A model generated the notes under the pieces. It did no database searches, was not told where the DNA came from, and saw only the letters and a program-made list of their open reading frames with translations. The translations under genes and the position numbers were made by a program. A stretch of 32,797 nucleotides of DNA from Betaproteobacteria bacterium (GTDB lineage Bacteria; Pseudomonadota; Gammaproteobacteria; Burkholderiales; SHXO01): positions 1-32,797 of the forward strand of contig SHXO01000028.1 in the NCBI GenBank assembly GCA_009693245.1, written 5' to 3'. This document shows, in pieces, positions 6,611 to 16,825 of this stretch (the first letter of the stretch is position 1; each line of letters begins with the position of its first letter).

Positions 6611-7561
6611 ATGTCGGTTTTCACTACCGTCACGCCCGAGCAGCTTGCCCCATGGCTGAAGAATTACGACACCGGCACGCTACAAGATCTACAAGGGATC
6701 CTGTCCGGCATCGAGAACACCAACTACTTTGTCACCACCAGCCAAGGGCGTTTCGTTCTCACGCTGTTCGAGAATCTCACGCCCTCCCAACTGCCGTTCT
6801 ATTTGAATCTCATGGCCCATCTTTCCGGTCATGGCATTCCGTGTCCCAAGCCCATCGCGGATATGCGCGGCAGTTTTCTGGGGGAGTTGAACGGAAAGCC
6901 CGCGGCATTGGTGACCCGGATAGACGGCGCTCCGCGCCTCAACCCCACGCCCGCGCACTGCGCCCGCGTGGGCAAAGTACTGGCGGAAATGCACCTCGCG
7001 GGACAAAGTTACCACGCGCGCCTGGACAATTTGCGCGGCCCGCGATGGTGGACCGAGGCGGCGGCGCGGATACTTCCCTTCTTGGCAAGAGAGGACGCGA
7101 AGTTGCTGCAATCGGAAATTGAATTCCAGGCTGGGCATGGCACACAACGGCTTGCGCGCGGTGTGGTGCATGGGGATTTGTTCCGGGACAATGTCCTGTT
7201 CACGGGCGATCAGGTAGGCGGCCTCATCGACTTTTATTTTGCCTGCACGGATACCTTGGTCTACGACGTGGCCATCACGCTCAACGATTGGTGCATGCAA
7301 GACGACTGCACGCTGGACGCGGAGCGCTGCCGTCACTTCCTCGAGGCTTACCGGTTGGTGCGCCCTCTTGGCGCGGAGGAACAAGAGCACTGGCCGCTTA
7401 TGTTGCGGGCCGGCGCGCTACGGTTTTGGGTTTCCAGACTGTATGATCTGCACTTGCCCCGGCCCGGCGCGCTCACGCATGCCCACGATCCGGGACGCTT
7501 TCGCCGTATTCTCCTGAATCACATCCGCCACGAAGAATTTGCCACGGAATTGCTTGCCTGA
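6611..7561 (+). CDS. thrB: Homoserine kinase (APH-fold ThrB)
   Basis: 316 aa. Phosphorylates L-homoserine for threonine synthesis. This is the aminoglycoside-phosphotransferase-fold type found in many Proteobacteria, not the GHMP type of E. coli. The catalytic loop is VVHGDLFRDNVLF with H187, D189 and N194, and the metal-binding aspartate is D207 in LIDFYFA. The N-terminal YDTGTLQDLQGILSGIENTNYF fits the family. It starts 3 nt after the LOG gene, and its TGA overlaps the next ATG (TGATG), so the three genes are almost certainly co-transcribed and partly coupled. metX further along competes for the same homoserine. Confidence 0.93.
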   Translation: MSVFTTVTPEQLAPWLKNYDTGTLQDLQGILSGIENTNYFVTTSQGRFVLTLFENLTPSQLPFYLNLMAHLSGHGIPCPKPIADMRGSFLGELNGKPAALVTRIDGAPRLNPTPAHCARVGKVLAEMHLAGQSYHARLDNLRGPRWWTEAAARILPFLAREDAKLLQSEIEFQAGHGTQRLARGVVHGDLFRDNVLFTGDQVGGLIDFYFACTDTLVYDVAITLNDWCMQDDCTLDAERCRHFLEAYRLVRPLGAEEQEHWPLMLRAGALRFWVSRLYDLHLPRPGALTHAHDPGRFRRILLNHIRHEEFATELLA

Positions 7562-8298
7562 TGACGGTGAATAAAATGCCGCCGGCGCGCGGTTGGGCCT
7601 GGATACAGGATGCGTTCCGCTTATTTTTGCGAGACCCCTTGAAGTGGGTGATAATGGGGCTTGTCCTCATCGGCGCCATGTACTTGTTGAGCCGCATTCC
7701 TTTCTTGGGAGGCCCGCTGGTCTATCTGCTCTCGCCCATCCCAATCGCCGGCATGATGGCCGGGTGCCGCGACCTGGAGCTGGGCCGAAATCTCAGCATC
7801 AATCATCTCCTCAGCGGCTTTCGCGATGGCGCCACCAGTCTCGTGACGCTGGGCGGTGTTTTTGTCGTTGCGCAGATTCTCATCGGCGCCATCGTGAGCA
7901 ATTTGGCAGGCGGCGATTGGGAACAGATGATGCGGTCGGGCGCCCTGCTCGATCCCGCGGCCATCACGCCCGAGATGGCCAACCGCCTAAGCGCCGCCAT
8001 GCTGGTGGGCATGATGTTGATGGTGCCCGTGGCCTTGCTGCTGTGGTTCTCGCCCGCCCTGGTGATTCTGGACGGCGTCCCGGCCGGCCGGGCGATGGTT
8101 CTGAGTCTCCAAGGCTGCCTGGCCAACGTGATCCCCACCATGATCTATGGCCTGGCGATGATGCTGCTCCTGTCGCTCGTGGCGCTCACCCTGGGCTTCG
8201 GCATGTTCGTGTGGCTGCCCTTGGCGGTCATCTCGACTTATAGAAGCTACCGGGAGATCTACGTCATGGACGCGCAAGCCGCCAATGAGCCATCTTAA
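7561..8298 (+). CDS. BPSS1780-family integral membrane protein
   Basis: 245 aa with an N-terminal motif PARGWAWIQDAFRLFLRDPLKW followed by about five hydrophobic segments (roughly residues 28-45, 50-68, 95-118, 148-175, 190-225). A conserved hypothetical membrane protein seen mainly in Betaproteobacteria, often beside thrB and uvrD. No enzymatic motif is visible and the function is unknown. Its ATG overlaps the thrB stop by 1 nt. Its 3' end overlaps the convergent uvrD 3' end by 4 nt (8295-8298). Confidence 0.75.
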   Translation: MTVNKMPPARGWAWIQDAFRLFLRDPLKWVIMGLVLIGAMYLLSRIPFLGGPLVYLLSPIPIAGMMAGCRDLELGRNLSINHLLSGFRDGATSLVTLGGVFVVAQILIGAIVSNLAGGDWEQMMRSGALLDPAAITPEMANRLSAAMLVGMMLMVPVALLLWFSPALVILDGVPAGRAMVLSLQGCLANVIPTMIYGLAMMLLLSLVALTLGFGMFVWLPLAVISTYRSYREIYVMDAQAANEPS

Positions 8299-10502
8299 GC
8301 CGGACTCAACTTAGCGTATTCCAGCGCCAGCCATTTCGCCCCCGCATCGCGAAAGTTCACCTGAACCCGCGCCTCGCTACCGCGCCCTTCCGCATTCACG
8401 ATGACCCCGTAACCAAATTTTGGATGGGAAACGCCTTGCCCGATGCGCCAGGGCGATGACGGATCTCGTTGCACCGCTGGGGCATGGCTGCTTGGCGTAA
8501 AGGAAAATTCCGAGCGCGCGAATACCTTGGGCGGGGTCAGCCGGCGCACCAATTCGGAGGGAATTTCGCCGATGAAGCGCGATTCGATGTTGTAGCGCGT
8601 TTGCCCGTGCAACATGCGGGTCTGGGCCAAGGTGAGGTAGAGACGCCGGCGGGCGCGCGTAAGCGCGACGTACATCAAGCGGCGCTCCTCCTCCGTGCCA
8701 TCCGCGTCGTTCAAACTGTTCTCGTGCGGAAACAGCCCTTCCTCCAATCCGGTCACGAACACCGTGTGAAACTCAAGGCCCTTCGCGGAGTGCACCGTCA
8801 TCAGCTGCAATGCATCCTGGCCTTCTCCCGCCTGGTGTTCGCCGGATTCCAGGGAGGCGTGCGCGAGAAAGTTATTGAGGGTGATGAGCCAGGACTGCTC
8901 CGCATCGGGATCGGCCACTAGGTTACCTTCCTCGTCGATGACCAGGGAAGTCACGGGATCGGCGGCGAACACGGTGGCCGCCGTGACCAACTCCTTCAAG
9001 TTCTCTATCCGGTCCGCGCCTTCTCTTTCGTTGAGGTAGTGGGTCGTGAGCCCGCTGGCGGCGGTAACGTGCTCGACGGCTTCGGGAAGCGTGAGGGGTT
9101 CGCAATCCTTTTGAAGATCCCCAATCAAACGTACGAAGGCGCCGGCGCCCGTGCCGGCTTTTCCGCCTAGCGTGTTCGAACAGGCTGCCTGCCATAGGCT
9201 GGTGCCGGCGTGCTTGGCGAGGTCTTGCAACTGCTCTATGCTGCGCGCCCCGATACCGCGCGTTGGCATGTTGATCACCCGCAGCAGCGAGTTGTCGTCA
9301 TCGGGGTTCGCCACCAGCCTCAAATAGGCCAGCGCATGCTTGATTTCCTGGCGCTCGAAAAACCGCAAGCCGCCGTAGACGCGGTAAGCCAATCCGGCGC
9401 TGAACAAGGAATGTTCCAGCGCCCGCGACTGCGCGTTGGAGCGGTACAAGATGGCCATGCTGGCGAGCGCCACGCCTTCGCGCGCGAGGCCGCGCACCTC
9501 ATCCACGATGAACTTTGCTTCCTCCACGTCGCTCGCGGCCTCGTAGAAGCGCAAGGCTTCGCCCTTGCCTTCGGACGTCCACAGATTCTTGCCCAGACGC
9601 GTGTGGTTATTCCGGATCAATGCGTTGGCGGCATCCAGAATATTGCCGTGGCTGCGGTAATTTTGTTCGAGCTTGATGACCTGGCCCCTGGCGAAATCGC
9701 GTTCGAAGTCCGCCACGTTCCTGGCCGAGGCTCCGCGGAAGGCGTAGATCGACTGGTCATCGTCTCCCACCGAGAAGATGGCATTGTGCTCGCCCGCCAG
9801 CAATTTCAGCCAGCGGTACTGCAAGCGGTTGGTGTCCTGGAACTCATCCACCAGGATGTGGCCGAAGCGCCGTTGGTAGTGGTTGCGTAACACTTCATTG
9901 CGGCTAAGAAGCTCGAAGGAGCGCAGCAAAAGCTCGGCGAAATCCACCACGCCTTCGCGGTTGCACTGCTCGTCGTAGGCCGCGTACAACTCCACCATGC
10001 GCCCGGAAAATTCGTCGCTTGTTTCCACCCGGCTGGCGCGGTTACCGGCCTCCTTGTTGGCGTTGATGAAGTATTGGAGATCGCGCGGCGTATATTTATC
10101 GTCGTCGATGTTGAGCGCTTTCAGCAGGCGCTTGATGAGCGAGAGTTGGTCGGCGCTATCCAGAATCTGAAAGGTCTGCGGAAAGCCCGCGTCACGGTGG
10201 TGAGCGCGCAGCAACCGGTTGCATAGGCCATGAAAAGTGCCTACCCACATTCCGCGCGTATCGATGGGCAGCATGCCAGAAATGCGGGTAAGCATTTCGC
10301 GCGCGGCTTTGTTGGTGAAAGTCACGGACAACAGCCCGTGCGGCAGCACTTGTCCTGTCTGAATGAGCCACGCGATGCGAGTGGTCAGCACGCGTGTCTT
10401 GCCGCTACCGGCCCCGGCAAGGATCAGGGCGCTTTGATGGGGAAGAGTGACCGCGCGCAGTTGTTCTGGGTTGAGGCCCTCGAGAAGATTCGTTCCGTAC
10501 AC
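8295..10502 (-). CDS. uvrD: DNA helicase II (UvrD/PcrA, SF1A)
   Basis: 735 aa 3'-5' helicase for nucleotide excision and mismatch repair. The SF1 motifs are complete: motif I AGAGSGKT (K35), Ia TFTNKAAREM, II VDEFQDTN (D219-E220), III GDDDQSIYAFRGA, IV EQNYRSHGNIL, V MTVHSAKGLEF and VI RRLMYVALTRARRRL. The C-terminal 55 residues (WRIGQGVSHPKFGYGVIV...) look like the Tudor-like RNA-polymerase-interaction domain. It starts at a GTG (10500-10502) within the UvrD-typical N-terminus LLEGLNPEQLRAV. Rep is the main alternative, but the Tudor-like tail favours UvrD. Confidence 0.93.
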   Translation of the reverse strand: MYGTNLLEGLNPEQLRAVTLPHQSALILAGAGSGKTRVLTTRIAWLIQTGQVLPHGLLSVTFTNKAAREMLTRISGMLPIDTRGMWVGTFHGLCNRLLRAHHRDAGFPQTFQILDSADQLSLIKRLLKALNIDDDKYTPRDLQYFINANKEAGNRASRVETSDEFSGRMVELYAAYDEQCNREGVVDFAELLLRSFELLSRNEVLRNHYQRRFGHILVDEFQDTNRLQYRWLKLLAGEHNAIFSVGDDDQSIYAFRGASARNVADFERDFARGQVIKLEQNYRSHGNILDAANALIRNNHTRLGKNLWTSEGKGEALRFYEAASDVEEAKFIVDEVRGLAREGVALASMAILYRSNAQSRALEHSLFSAGLAYRVYGGLRFFERQEIKHALAYLRLVANPDDDNSLLRVINMPTRGIGARSIEQLQDLAKHAGTSLWQAACSNTLGGKAGTGAGAFVRLIGDLQKDCEPLTLPEAVEHVTAASGLTTHYLNEREGADRIENLKELVTAATVFAADPVTSLVIDEEGNLVADPDAEQSWLITLNNFLAHASLESGEHQAGEGQDALQLMTVHSAKGLEFHTVFVTGLEEGLFPHENSLNDADGTEEERRLMYVALTRARRRLYLTLAQTRMLHGQTRYNIESRFIGEIPSELVRRLTPPKVFARSEFSFTPSSHAPAVQRDPSSPWRIGQGVSHPKFGYGVIVNAEGRGSEARVQVNFRDAGAKWLALEYAKLSPA

Positions 10503-10581
10503 TGAAAAACGCCAATGGAAATCAGGCCGCGATGCTAACCGAAAGCGGCGGCCGGTGACGGGCGGCTGATGGGTCGCAGGC

Positions 10582-10587
10582 TATAAT
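10582..10587 (+). promoter_or_regulatory. Candidate -10 box for leuS
   Basis: A perfect TATAAT lies 37 nt before the leuS ATG, in the 122-nt gap between the divergent uvrD and leuS starts. A transcript would start near 10594 and have a leader of about 30 nt. The -35 region at 17-nt spacing is poor; GTGACG at 10555-10560 is TTGACA-like but 21 nt away. Confidence 0.5.
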
Positions 10588-10624
10588 CGATGGCTTTCAT
10601 GGACCGTTCAGCGCACATCCGAAC

Positions 10625-13210
10625 ATGTTAGATCCGCATTACAACCCGGAAAAAATAGAACAACAAACCCAATTGGAATGGGAGGCTTCCGGTGCGCACC
10701 GGGCCGTGGAAGCCCCAGGAAGGCCTAAGTACTACTGCTTGTCGATGTTTCCCTACCCTTCGGGAAAACTGCACATGGGCCATGTGCGCAACTACACCAT
10801 CGGCGATGTGCTCACGCGCTACCACCGCATGCGTGGCTACAACGTGCTCCAGCCCATGGGTTGGGACGCCTTCGGGTTGCCCGCTGAAAATGCCGCCATG
10901 GCCAATCACGTACCTCCGGCCAAGTGGACCTACGACAACATCGCTTACATGAAGAAGCAGTTGAAGTCGCTGGGTTTCGCCATCGACTGGCAACGCGAGC
11001 TGGCCACCTGCAAACCGGAGTACTACCGCTGGAACCAATGGTTGTTTTTGCGCATGCTGGAGAAAGGCATCGCCTATAAGAAGACGGGCGTGGTGAACTG
11101 GGACCCCGTCGATCAAACGGTGCTGGCTAACGAGCAAGTGATCGACGGCCGCGGGTGGCGTACCGGTGCCCTGGTGGAAAAGCGCGAAATTCCCATGTAT
11201 TACCTGCGCATCACCGATTACTCCGAGGAGTTGCTGGCGGCGCTCGATACGCTCCCAGGCTGGCCGGAACGGGTGAAGACCATGCAGGCCAACTGGATCG
11301 GCAAGAGCCTTGGCGTGAACATCGGCTTCCCCTACACCTTGGAAGGCAGGAAGCAGGTGTTGCGCGTGTTCACCACTCGCGCCGATACCTTGATGGGCGT
11401 GACCTTCTGCGCCGTGGCCGCCGAGCATCCGCTCGCCAGCGCGGCGGCCCAGAACAATCCCAAGCTCGCGGCCTTCATCGAGGAATGCAAGCACGGCAGC
11501 GTGATGGAAGCCGACATGGCCCAGATGGAAAAGAAAGGCATGGCGACGGGGCTTTTCGTGGAACATCCGCTCACGCGCAAACAGGTGGAAGTGTGGGTGG
11601 GCAACTATGTCCTGATGAGCTACGGCGAGGGCGCCGTGATGGGCGTGCCCGGCCACGACGAACGCGATTTCGCCTTTGCCAAGAAGTACGGTCTGGCTAT
11701 CGAACAAGTGATCGGTGTGACGGGTAAATCCTATTCGATGAACGCCTGGCAAGAGTGGTACGCGGATCACGGAGTGTGCGTGAATTCCAGGAAGTACGAC
11801 GGCATGGATTTCGAGCGCTCGGTGGAAGCCATCGCCGCCGATCTCAAGGCTGCGGGGCTGGGCGAGAAGCAGACGACCTGGCGGCTGCGCGATTGGGGGA
11901 TTTCCCGCCAGCGTTACTGGGGCACGCCCATTCCCATCATCCATTGCGCAATCTGTGGGGATGTCGCGGTGCCCGACGACCAACTCCCCGTGGTGCTGCC
12001 CGAGGATTGCGTGCCCGATGGCTCGGGTAATCCGCTCAACAAGCGCATGGAGTTCGTCCAATGCGAGTGCCCCAAGTGCGGCAAACCCGCGCGCCGCGAG
12101 ACGGACACCATGGACACGTTCGTCGATTCGTCCTGGTACTACTCGCGCTATGCGTGCGCGGATAACCACCGAGCCATGGTGGACGAACGCGTGAAGTACT
12201 GGCTGCCGGTGGACCAATACATCGGCGGCATCGAGCACGCGATATTACATCTGCTGTATTCGCGTTTTTGGACGCGCGTGATGCGCGATTTGGGGTTAGT
12301 GAGATTCGAAGAGCCCTTCAAGAACCTCCTCACGCAAGGCATGGTGTTGAACGAAATTTTCTTGCGCAAGGCGGGGGCGGGCCGTATCACCTACTACAAC
12401 CCCGCCGACGTGGAAGTGCGGGTGGATGACAAGGGCGCGCGCTTGAGCACCACCCTGAAGGCGGACGGGCTGCCCGTGGAATCCGCCGGCATCGGTACCA
12501 TGTCCAAATCCAAGAACAACGGCGTGGATCCGCAATCCCTCATCGAACACCACGGCGCGGATACGGCGCGCTTCTTCATGATGTTCGCGGCGCCTCCGGA
12601 GCAAACGCTGGAGTGGTCCGACTCGGGCGTGGATGGGTCTTACCGCTTCTTGCGGCGTCTCTGGCGCTTCGGGGCCGGGCGCGCGCAAGCTCGTGATATC
12701 GCGAATACCGATTGGAGCGCGCTTACGGGCGATCAGGCCAGCGTACGGCGAGAAATTCATCTCGTACTCAAACAGGCGAATTACGATTTTTCCAAATTTC
12801 AGTTCAACACCGTGGCCTCCGCCGGCATGAAGATACTGAATGCGCTGGAGCGTTTGCCGGAGAAAGAAACGGCAGTGAGCACGGAGGGTTTCTCGATTCT
12901 GTTGCGGCTCCTCTCGCCGCTCACTCCTCACGTGTGTTCTCATCTATGGAAGGCCTTGGGTTATGGGGCAGACGTCTTTGGTGCCCGCTGGCCGGAACCA
13001 GACGCCTGCGCGCTCGTGCAAGCCGATGTGGAGTTGGTGCTACAAGTCGGCGGCAAAACGCGTGGTTCCATCACCGTGCCCAATGGCGCCACGCGAGAGG
13101 CCATAGAATTAATCGCGCGCGGCAGTCCCCTGGCCATGAAGTACATCGATGGCCAGAGCGTCAAGAAGATCATCGTGGTGCCTGGGCGCCTAGTCAACAT
13201 CGTGATTTAG
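10625..13210 (+). CDS. leuS: Leucyl-tRNA synthetase
   Basis: 861 aa class I synthetase. The HIGH-type motif is HMGH at residues 50-53, and the KMSKS-type loop is TMSKSK at 625-630. The CP1 editing domain (about 225-420) contains [13 protein letters not shown] and GVPGHDERD with the conserved aspartate that discriminates mischarged products. A zinc-binding segment carries CAIC and CPKC pairs around residues 441-485. The C-terminal anticodon-binding and tail domains end in ...[16 protein letters not shown]. Length and order match bacterial LeuRS. It leads leuS-lptE-metX-metW with gaps of only a few nucleotides. Confidence 0.97.
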   Translation: MLDPHYNPEKIEQQTQLEWEASGAHRAVEAPGRPKYYCLSMFPYPSGKLHMGHVRNYTIGDVLTRYHRMRGYNVLQPMGWDAFGLPAENAAMANHVPPAKWTYDNIAYMKKQLKSLGFAIDWQRELATCKPEYYRWNQWLFLRMLEKGIAYKKTGVVNWDPVDQTVLANEQVIDGRGWRTGALVEKREIPMYYLRITDYSEELLAALDTLPGWPERVKTMQANWIGKSLGVNIGFPYTLEGRKQVLRVFTTRADTLMGVTFCAVAAEHPLASAAAQNNPKLAAFIEECKHGSVMEADMAQMEKKGMATGLFVEHPLTRKQVEVWVGNYVLMSYGEGAVMGVPGHDERDFAFAKKYGLAIEQVIGVTGKSYSMNAWQEWYADHGVCVNSRKYDGMDFERSVEAIAADLKAAGLGEKQTTWRLRDWGISRQRYWGTPIPIIHCAICGDVAVPDDQLPVVLPEDCVPDGSGNPLNKRMEFVQCECPKCGKPARRETDTMDTFVDSSWYYSRYACADNHRAMVDERVKYWLPVDQYIGGIEHAILHLLYSRFWTRVMRDLGLVRFEEPFKNLLTQGMVLNEIFLRKAGAGRITYYNPADVEVRVDDKGARLSTTLKADGLPVESAGIGTMSKSKNNGVDPQSLIEHHGADTARFFMMFAAPPEQTLEWSDSGVDGSYRFLRRLWRFGAGRAQARDIANTDWSALTGDQASVRREIHLVLKQANYDFSKFQFNTVASAGMKILNALERLPEKETAVSTEGFSILLRLLSPLTPHVCSHLWKALGYGADVFGARWPEPDACALVQADVELVLQVGGKTRGSITVPNGATREAIELIARGSPLAMKYIDGQSVKKIIVVPGRLVNIVI

Positions 13211-13213
13211 TCC

Positions 13214-13720
13214 GTGAGCTCCTCGTTCTTCCGCCATTGGATAGTCTGGACAGTGCTTCTTGCGCTCGCCGGGTGCGGCTTTCATTTCCGGGGAAGACAG
13301 GAGATGCCCTTCGCGAGCCTGTATGTGGTCACGACCGAATATTCTTCTTTCGCGGCGGAACTCAAGCGCTACCTGGCCAGCGGGAAGAAAGGCAACGTCG
13401 TGGAGCGTGCCGAAGACGCCGAAGTGACCTTGGAAATCTTGAAGGAAGGATCGGAGAAGCAAGTCCTCTCCATATCGAACGCGGGCCGGGTGCGGGAATT
13501 CGAACTACGCTATCGCGTGTTGTACCGCTTGAGCGACCGCTCGAAGCACGAATGGATACCGCCCTCGGAATTGCTTCTTCGCCGTGACCTGACTTTCGAC
13601 GACCGCGAACTGCTCGCGAAAGAAAACGAAGAGGGCCTCCTGCTACGCGATATGAAGAACGACGCCATGCGCTTGATCCTGCGCCGCCTGTCGAAAACCA
13701 AACCCCCGCCCGCCACCTGA
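13214..13720 (+). CDS. lptE: LPS-assembly lipoprotein LptE
   Basis: 168 aa with a lipoprotein signal ending in the lipobox LALAGC; C21 would be the lipidated residue, and GFHFRGR follows, which is typical of LptE. It plugs the LptD barrel and helps deliver LPS to the outer leaflet of the outer membrane. The start is a GTG 3 nt after the leuS stop, and the leuS-lptE linkage is conserved in Proteobacteria. The gene that normally follows, holA, is absent here, and metX comes next. The call combines lipobox, size, the FHxRG motif and position. Confidence 0.88.
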   Translation: MSSSFFRHWIVWTVLLALAGCGFHFRGRQEMPFASLYVVTTEYSSFAAELKRYLASGKKGNVVERAEDAEVTLEILKEGSEKQVLSISNAGRVREFELRYRVLYRLSDRSKHEWIPPSELLLRRDLTFDDRELLAKENEEGLLLRDMKNDAMRLILRRLSKTKPPPAT

Positions 13721-13723
13721 CCG

Positions 13724-14863
13724 ATGACCGAAATGAGTCCTCGTTCTGTTGGAGCAGTGCAACCCCTGCGAGCCGCGTTTGAGCGTCCTTTGCACTTGAA
13801 GAGCGGCGCCACCATCAAGCGCTATGACCTGGCCTACGAAACCTATGGCCAATTGAACGCCAAGCGCGACAACGCGGTGCTGGTGTGCCACGCCCTCAAT
13901 GCCTCCCATCACGTGGCGGGCTATTACGCGGACGACCAGAAAAACACCGGTTGGTGGGACAACCTCATCGGCCCTGGCAAGCCGGTGGATACCGAGCGCT
14001 TCTTCGTGGTGGGCGTGAACAATCTTGGCGGTTGCCATGGTTCGACGGGGCCCGCCACCATCAATCCCGGTACGGGCAAGCACTGGGGCGCGGATTTTCC
14101 GCTTGTCACGGTGGAGGATTGGGTGGAAGCACAGGCGCGGCTGGCCGATCATCTTGGCATTGAATGTTTCGCCGTGGTGATGGGCGGTAGCTTGGGCGCC
14201 ATGCAGGCCATGCAGTGGACCATAAGCCATCCTGGCCGCGTGAAGCACGCGCTCGTGATCGCGGCGGCGCCCAAGCTGACGGCGCAAAATATTGCGTTCA
14301 ATGAAGTCGCGCGCCAGGCCATCACCACGGACCCGGATTTTCACGGCGGAAATTTTTACGCCCAGGGCGTGGTGCCCAAACGCGGGCTGCGTATCGCGCG
14401 CATGATCGGCCACATCACCTATCTCTCCGACGACGCCATGGCGGAGAAATTCGGCCGCGCCTTGCGTACCGGCGAAATCAAATTCAACTTCGACGTGGAG
14501 TTCGAGATCGAGAGTTACTTGCGCTACCAGGGCGACAAATTCTCGGAATATTTCGACGCCAATACGTACTTGCGCATTACCAAGGCTCTGGATTACTTCG
14601 ACCCGGCTGCTGCCCACGGCGGCAATTTCTCCCAGGCCATGAGGGCCGCCAAAGCCAGCTTCCTGGTGGTGTCCTTCACTTCCGACTGGCGCTTCTCTCC
14701 CGCGCGCTCGCGGGAAATCGTGAAGGCTTTGCTCGATAACAGGCTGAATGTTTCCTATGCGGAAATCGACGCGCCCCACGGCCACGACGCGTTCTTGATG
14801 GAAGACCCGCGTTACCACGGCGTGATTCGCGCTTATCTAAACAATGCGGGCAACGGCTCATGA
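13724..14863 (+). CDS. metX: Homoserine O-acyltransferase MetX (probably O-succinyltransferase)
   Basis: 379 aa alpha/beta-hydrolase-fold enzyme that activates homoserine for methionine synthesis. The catalytic triad is visible: S156 in [15 protein letters not shown]321 in [10 protein letters not shown] and H354 in HGHDAFL. The LNASHHVAG and [12 protein letters not shown] motifs match the family. MetX enzymes use acetyl-CoA or succinyl-CoA, and many from Betaproteobacteria paired with metW are reported to use succinyl-CoA. I infer succinyl here but cannot prove it from sequence. It begins 3 nt after lptE (a second in-frame ATG lies at 13733) and overlaps metW by 4 nt. Confidence 0.93.
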   Translation: MTEMSPRSVGAVQPLRAAFERPLHLKSGATIKRYDLAYETYGQLNAKRDNAVLVCHALNASHHVAGYYADDQKNTGWWDNLIGPGKPVDTERFFVVGVNNLGGCHGSTGPATINPGTGKHWGADFPLVTVEDWVEAQARLADHLGIECFAVVMGGSLGAMQAMQWTISHPGRVKHALVIAAAPKLTAQNIAFNEVARQAITTDPDFHGGNFYAQGVVPKRGLRIARMIGHITYLSDDAMAEKFGRALRTGEIKFNFDVEFEIESYLRYQGDKFSEYFDANTYLRITKALDYFDPAAAHGGNFSQAMRAAKASFLVVSFTSDWRFSPARSREIVKALLDNRLNVSYAEIDAPHGHDAFLMEDPRYHGVIRAYLNNAGNGS

Positions 14864-15453
14864 ACCATTCCACCCGAGCGGACTACGACACCATCGCCGC
14901 CTGGATTAGCCCGGGCGCGCGCGTTCTGGACTTGGGCTGCGGCAACGGTACGCTGTTACGCTATCTGCGCGAGAAGCGCGGCATAAACGGCTACGGCGTG
15001 GAAATCGAAGGCGACAAAATTATCGCCAGTGTCGGCAACGGCGTTAACGTGATTCAACGGGATTTGGAGGGCGGGCTGGCGGAATTCGAGGACCGTTCCT
15101 TCGACTTCGTCATCCTCTCGCTCACCTTGCAAGCCGTGCGGCAGACGGAAAGAATCGTGAGGGAGATGCTGCGCGTAGGGCGCGAGGGCATCGTAACCTT
15201 TCCCAACTTCGGTTATTGGCGCAGCCGCCTACAAGTCATGCTGGGAAACATGCCAGTCTCCCAGGAGCTTCCATACCAGTGGTATGACACTCCCAACATC
15301 CACCTGTGCACCATCGATGATTTCGAGACTTTTTGCGCCAAGAACGACATCCGCGTTCTCGAAAGAGTCGTCATGGCCGCGGGCCAGCCTGTCGGCACCT
15401 TACCGAACCTGCTGGGCTCGCTCGCCGTCTACCGCCTCAAGACGGATTCCTAG
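14860..15453 (+). CDS. metW: Methionine biosynthesis protein MetW
   Basis: 197 aa methyltransferase-like protein. The SAM-binding motif [13 protein letters not shown] is at about residues 21-32, with the post-motif acidic residues VEIEGD and the conserved [10 protein letters not shown] segment typical of MetW. MetW acts together with MetX and is thought to be required for or to stimulate its activity; no independent methyltransferase reaction is assigned. It is coupled to metX by an ATGA overlap. Its last 17 nt overlap the 3' end of the convergent ampG-like gene. Confidence 0.92.
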   Translation: MNHSTRADYDTIAAWISPGARVLDLGCGNGTLLRYLREKRGINGYGVEIEGDKIIASVGNGVNVIQRDLEGGLAEFEDRSFDFVILSLTLQAVRQTERIVREMLRVGREGIVTFPNFGYWRSRLQVMLGNMPVSQELPYQWYDTPNIHLCTIDDFETFCAKNDIRVLERVVMAAGQPVGTLPNLLGSLAVYRLKTDS

Positions 15454-16825
15454 GGGCCCCCACCCGCGCCGCCAAGGCCACCAAGATCAAGACGGGAACA
15501 CCGAGCAAGGCGGTACCCGTGAAGAACGTCTGGTAATCGGAATGGTCCACGGCCCATCCTGAGAATCCCGCGAGAAATTTTGGCAGCAACAGCATGATGG
15601 AGCTGAACAAGGCGTATTGCGTGGCGGAGTACGCAACGTTGGTGAGGCTGGATAAGTAGGCGACGAATGCCGCGCTAGCGATTCCCGCGCTTAAGTTGTC
15701 TATGGAGATGGCCACCACCAAACCGGGCAAATCGTGGCCGCGCGTGGCAAGCCAAGCGAATAGTAAATTGGTGGCGGCGGACAAAGCAGCGCCCGCGAAG
15801 AGAACGCGCATGACCCCCAAGCGCAACGAGAGCACGCCGCCGATGCTCGCCCCCACCAAGGTCATGATCACGCCGTATACGCCGGACACGGCGGCAACTT
15901 CCTCCTTGGTGAATCCGATGTCCCGGTAGAACGGGCTCGCCATGACGCCCATGACGATGTCGGAAATGCGATAGGTACCGATCAAGGCCAGCAACAATAC
16001 CGCGCGCCAGTGGTACCGCGACACGAAGTCGAGGAAAGGACTCAGCATCGCGCCGTATACCCAAACTCCGAACCTCGCCAGCAACGGCGGAATCCATGCA
16101 CTGCGTTGCAGCTTCGCGCCAAAATTCTTTTCCCCCTGGGTGGCGTTCGGAGCAGCGCTGGCCACGGGTTCCTTGGAGAACAAGACGGTGAGCATGCCCA
16201 CGCTCATGGCACTGGCCATGACGAGGTAAGTGATCATCCATGGCGCATGCTCGTAGGTTTTCTCATCGGGGTCGAAGGCGGCCGCGATCCAGAGCGCGCC
16301 GGCGGAGGAGAAAATCATGGCCGCTCGGTACCCGATCTGGTAAGTCGCCGCCATGGCGGCCTGGCGCGATAGGCCCGCGGATTCGATGCGAAAGGCATCC
16401 AGCGCGATGTCCTGCGTGGCGGATGAGAACGCCACCAGCAGCGAAAAGAACACCAGCCTATGCAAATGCATGGCTGGATCGGTCAACGACGATCCGATCA
16501 ACCCGGCGGCGATGCCCAGTTGCGCCAGCAGCAGCCAACTGCGCCGCCTGCCGAGCAGGCGCGTAAAAAACGGCAAGGGCATGCGGTCCACCAGCGGTGC
16601 CCATGCCCATTTGAAGGCGTAAGCCATGGCTACCCAGCTCAGAAACCCTATGGTGGTGCGGTCGATTCCCGCTTCACGCAGGCGGTAGGACAAGGTCCCC
16701 AGAACAAGCAACAACGGAAGCCCAGCGGAGAAACCCAACAACATCATGCGTGCCACGCCGGGCTCGGTGTAGACGCGCAAGTCCGCGATCCAACCACGGC
16801 GGCCCGCGGAAGAAGTTTCGCTCAC
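15437..16825 (-). CDS. ampG: AmpG-family muropeptide permease (MFS)
   Basis: 462 aa with about 12 membrane segments. AmpG-type features include LLLGFSAGLPLLLVLGTLS, REAGIDRTTIGFLSW, APLVDRMPLPFFTRLLGRRRSW and SATQDIALDAFRIE. AmpG imports GlcNAc-anhydroMurNAc peptides released during wall turnover, which fits a genome region rich in wall-synthesis genes. The start is a GTG at 16823-16825 that overlaps the TGA of the upstream exoIII gene (GTGA), so the two form an operon. A related MFS transporter cannot be fully excluded. Confidence 0.85.
   Translation of the reverse strand: MSETSSAGRRGWIADLRVYTEPGVARMMLLGFSAGLPLLLVLGTLSYRLREAGIDRTTIGFLSWVAMAYAFKWAWAPLVDRMPLPFFTRLLGRRRSWLLLAQLGIAAGLIGSSLTDPAMHLHRLVFFSLLVAFSSATQDIALDAFRIESAGLSRQAAMAATYQIGYRAAMIFSSAGALWIAAAFDPDEKTYEHAPWMITYLVMASAMSVGMLTVLFSKEPVASAAPNATQGEKNFGAKLQRSAWIPPLLARFGVWVYGAMLSPFLDFVSRYHWRAVLLLALIGTYRISDIVMGVMASPFYRDIGFTKEEVAAVSGVYGVIMTLVGASIGGVLSLRLGVMRVLFAGAALSAATNLLFAWLATRGHDLPGLVVAISIDNLSAGIASAAFVAYLSSLTNVAYSATQYALFSSIMLLLPKFLAGFSGWAVDHSDYQTFFTGTALLGVPVLILVALAARVGAPRNPS

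Noticed and set aside
5935-7122. 395-codon plus-strand frame across the LOG gene and thrB
   Set aside because: Arg/His-rich out-of-frame shadow that crosses the junction of two clear genes.
10628-12238. 536-codon open frame antisense to leuS
   Set aside because: Lies wholly within the strongly supported leuS gene; rich in His, Gly and Arg as expected from the reverse strand of GC-rich coding DNA, with no family motif.
13643-14818. 391-codon frame antisense to metX
   Set aside because: MetX has its full catalytic triad on the other strand; the antisense frame has no recognisable motif.
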